A stretch of DNA of 6,077 nt from Thermoleophilaceae bacterium (GTDB lineage Bacteria > Actinomycetota > Thermoleophilia > Solirubrobacterales > Thermoleophilaceae), in NCBI GenBank assembly GCA_013812065.1, contig JACCUC010000321.1:1-6077 (forward strand), read 5' to 3'. The notes under the pieces were generated by a model. It saw nothing but the letters and a program-made list of their open reading frames with translations, did no database searches and was not told where the DNA came from. How positions within the stretch are numbered: the stretch's first letter is position 1; each line of letters begins with the position of its first letter. Of the stretch, positions 4,949 to 6,077 are shown one piece after another. Position numbers and translations under genes: made by a program.

Positions 4949-5110
4949 GTGAGCGCTCTCCTCTTACACCAGGTCCTGGGACTTGACTACCATGGATCGG
5001 TACCCGAGATCCTGACCGCGGGCTTTCCCGCGCGCGGCAAGCGGCGCGAGCGGGTGGCCGCGGCGATCGCGGTCACGCTCGACTTTCGCACGTTTTCGCG
5101 AATGGGCTGA
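4949..5110 (+). pseudogene. Fragment resembling the C-terminal end of a TetR-type regulator
   Basis: The frame is open from 4925 (after a TGA at 4922-4924) to the TGA at 5108-5110, with a possible GTG at 4949, giving 53 residues. The sequence includes VPEILTAGFPARGKRRERVA and then AAIAVTLDFRTFSRM. The A-ALDF-T-pattern after a basic helix resembles the last ligand-domain helices of TetR-family repressors, but no DNA-binding N-terminal part is present upstream in any frame. It is therefore read as a relic, not a working gene. The resemblance is by eye and weak; an unrelated small protein is an alternative. The codon pattern is consistent with real coding origin (mostly G or C third positions). 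Confidence 0.32.
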
Positions 5111-5157
5111 CGGACCGGATCACGCGGCGACCTCGAGGCGCCCGCGCGCGGAGCGGT

Positions 5158-5193
5158 TTGCTCGAATATACCGAAACAGGTATAGTGACTCTC
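5158..5193 (+). promoter_or_regulatory. Promoter and overlapping operator of the XRE-MntA/HepT operon
   Basis: TTGCTC (5158-5163), a 17-nt spacer and TATAGT (5181-5186) form a good sigma-70-type promoter. TATACC (5167-5172) and GGTATA (5179-5184) are a perfect inverted repeat around GAAACA, placed between the -35 and over the -10, a usual XRE operator site. The expected transcription start is at about 5193-5194, on the GTG of the gene, so the mRNA is probably leaderless. This also rules out the TTG at 5158 as a start codon: it is the -35 box. Confidence 0.72.
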
Positions 5194-5724
5194 GTGTTCG
5201 AGCTGGGCGAGATGATCCGTCGCGCTCGCGCCAGCGCGGGACTCTCTCAAGCCGAGCTCGCCGAGCGCGCGAGCACCTCTCAGCCCGCCCTCGCCCGCTA
5301 CGAGACGGGGGCGGCCCTTCCAACGCTGCCGACGCTCGAGCGGCTTCTGTCGGCATGCGGGCGACGCTTGCAGATCCGCGCCGTTCGGGGAACCGAGCCG
5401 TCACCGGCGAGCACATCGGTGCGGGGTCAGCTCGGCCCCCACGCACGGGAGCTGCGCCGACAGCGGCGACGCCTGCTCGACGCGGCGCGCCAGCGCGGTG
5501 TGCGCAGAGTTCGGGTGTTCGGGTCGCTGGCCCGCGGCGAGGAGGTGCCCGGCAGCGATATCGACCTCCTCGTCGACCTCGAGCCGGGCAGAACCCTGCT
5601 CGACCTCGCCGCCTTCCGCCGCGAGGCCCAGGGAATCCTGGGTGTCCCCGTCGACGTCGCGACCCCGGACATGCTCAAGGAGCGCATCCGGGCGGAGGTC
5701 GAGATCGAGGCGACGCCGCTGTGA
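5194..5724 (+). CDS. mntA: XRE HTH fused to MntA-type minimal nucleotidyltransferase antitoxin
   Basis: The 176-residue protein starts at GTG 5194 (see promoter). Residues 3-62 are an XRE/Cro-CI HTH: LGEMIRRARASAGLSQAELA, ERASTSQPALARYETGAALP, TLPTLERLLSACGRRLQI. After a Pro/Ser/Arg-rich linker (about 65-95), residues 96-176 are a minimal nucleotidyltransferase. FGSLARGEEVPGSDIDLLVD holds the GSX10DXD active site (G110, S111, D122, D124), and VDV at 153-155 gives the third acidic residue, D154. In MntA/HepT systems the antitoxin transfers AMP from ATP to a tyrosine of the HEPN toxin, and all catalytic residues needed appear intact here. The fused HTH adds a DNA-binding module to a domain that is usually single, matching the operator over its own promoter. 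Its stop overlaps the toxin start by GTGA. It is one uninterrupted frame, so the fusion is real in this sequence. Confidence 0.9.
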   Translation: MFELGEMIRRARASAGLSQAELAERASTSQPALARYETGAALPTLPTLERLLSACGRRLQIRAVRGTEPSPASTSVRGQLGPHARELRRQRRRLLDAARQRGVRRVRVFGSLARGEEVPGSDIDLLVDLEPGRTLLDLAAFRREAQGILGVPVDVATPDMLKERIRAEVEIEATPL

Positions 5725-6059
5725 GCCGGAGCGAACAAGAGCGCCTGCGAGACATCAAGGACGCGATCGTCGCGATCCACGGTCATCTCGCACGGGCTCG
5801 GGAACAGCCGGAAGCCGGGGATGAGGCCCTGCTGCACGACGCGCTTCTCTTCCAGTTCGTGGTCATAGGCGAGGCCGTGAAGAACCTGGCGCCCGAGACA
5901 CGGGATTCGGAACCTGAGATCCCCTGGGTGGACGTCGCCGGGCTGCGCGACCTGATTGCCCACGAGTACTTCAGCATCGAGATCGACCGAGTCCTCGCGA
6001 TCGTCGAGCGCGATCTGCCGCCCCTCGAACGAGCGATCGACCGGCTGCTCAACGAGTGA
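5721..6059 (+). CDS. hepT: HepT-family HEPN toxin ribonuclease (DUF86)
   Basis: Start GTG at 5721 overlaps the antitoxin stop, with GAGG at 5707-5710 as ribosome binding site; 112 residues. The all-helical HEPN fold is visible as ERLRDIKDAIVAIHGHLARA (7-26), LLHDALLFQFVVIGEAVKNL (37-56), then IPWVDVAGLRDLIAHEYFSI (67-86) and a final helix VLAIVERDLPPLERAIDRLL. R76-DLIA-H81-E-Y83 is the RX4HXY signature: R and H form the RNase active site at the dimer interface, and the tyrosine is the residue AMPylated by MntA in the Shewanella system. The toxin probably cleaves RNA such as tRNA or mRNA and is held off by its partner. All signature residues are present and the length is normal, so it should be functional. 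It is the last gene before the window ends 18 nt later; no terminator is seen. Confidence 0.92.
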   Translation: MSRSEQERLRDIKDAIVAIHGHLARAREQPEAGDEALLHDALLFQFVVIGEAVKNLAPETRDSEPEIPWVDVAGLRDLIAHEYFSIEIDRVLAIVERDLPPLERAIDRLLNE

Positions 6060-6077
6060 CGACCGGTTCGGGCGGCC

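Noticed and set aside
4731..4952. Plus-strand frame of 73 codons starting inside the MazF-module operator
   Set aside because: No family resemblance, irregular codon use, and it begins on the operator dyad of the divergent gene.
5017..5032. CGCGGG-CTTT-CCCGCG hairpin as a terminator
   Set aside because: It lies inside the coding-like TetR fragment and has no following T-run.

Overview
This 6.1 kb stretch is very GC-rich, with strong G/C third-position codon bias, many GTG starts and stop/start overlaps of the GTGA type. It carries a DivIVA-domain coiled-coil protein, an ECF sigma factor, a MerR-type regulator with a DICT domain, and probably leaderless genes. Together these suggest a high-GC actinobacterium. 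The Thermoleophilia (Solirubrobacterales-like) lineage is my best guess, but it is an inference that the window alone cannot confirm.

Left part (1-1511). A partial DivIVA-domain gene runs off the left edge on the minus strand. Directly upstream of it, on the same strand, is a short orphan reading frame that matches the extreme C-terminus of DNA photolyase (DYPQPIVDH...). It has lost the rest of the gene. A stand-alone Lon N-terminal (substrate-binding) domain protein is transcribed the other way.

Middle part (1512-3952). A promoter region with several dyads precedes an ECF sigma factor. The sigma gene overlaps by 4 nt a regulator made of a CarH/LitR-like MerR helix-turn-helix joined to a DICT sensory domain. 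The regulator sits where an anti-sigma factor is usually found. A small uncharacterised protein ends tail-to-tail against it on the minus strand. A second small protein with helical W/AGF-type repeats follows on the plus strand. It has its own -10 box and ends, possibly after a frameshift, at a clear intrinsic terminator.

Right part (3958-6059). This is accessory-like. A tRNA-like element on the minus strand has a canonical T-arm but no anticodon arm I can fit. Next to it lie two toxin-antitoxin modules: a ribbon-helix-helix antitoxin with a MazF/PemK toxin on the minus strand, and an XRE-MntA fusion with a HepT/HEPN toxin on the plus strand. Both modules have an inverted-repeat operator laid over the promoter, with the -10 box 6-7 nt from a GTG start, so both probably make leaderless, self-repressed transcripts. 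Between them is a degraded fragment that may be the C-terminal end of a TetR-type regulator.

How the parts may work together: the sigma/MerR-DICT pair looks like one regulatory unit. The CarH-like HTH and the photolyase remnant nearby hint at a light or redox/DNA-damage response, though this is inference. The TA modules and gene fragments near a tRNA-like sequence fit an insertion and decay hotspot.
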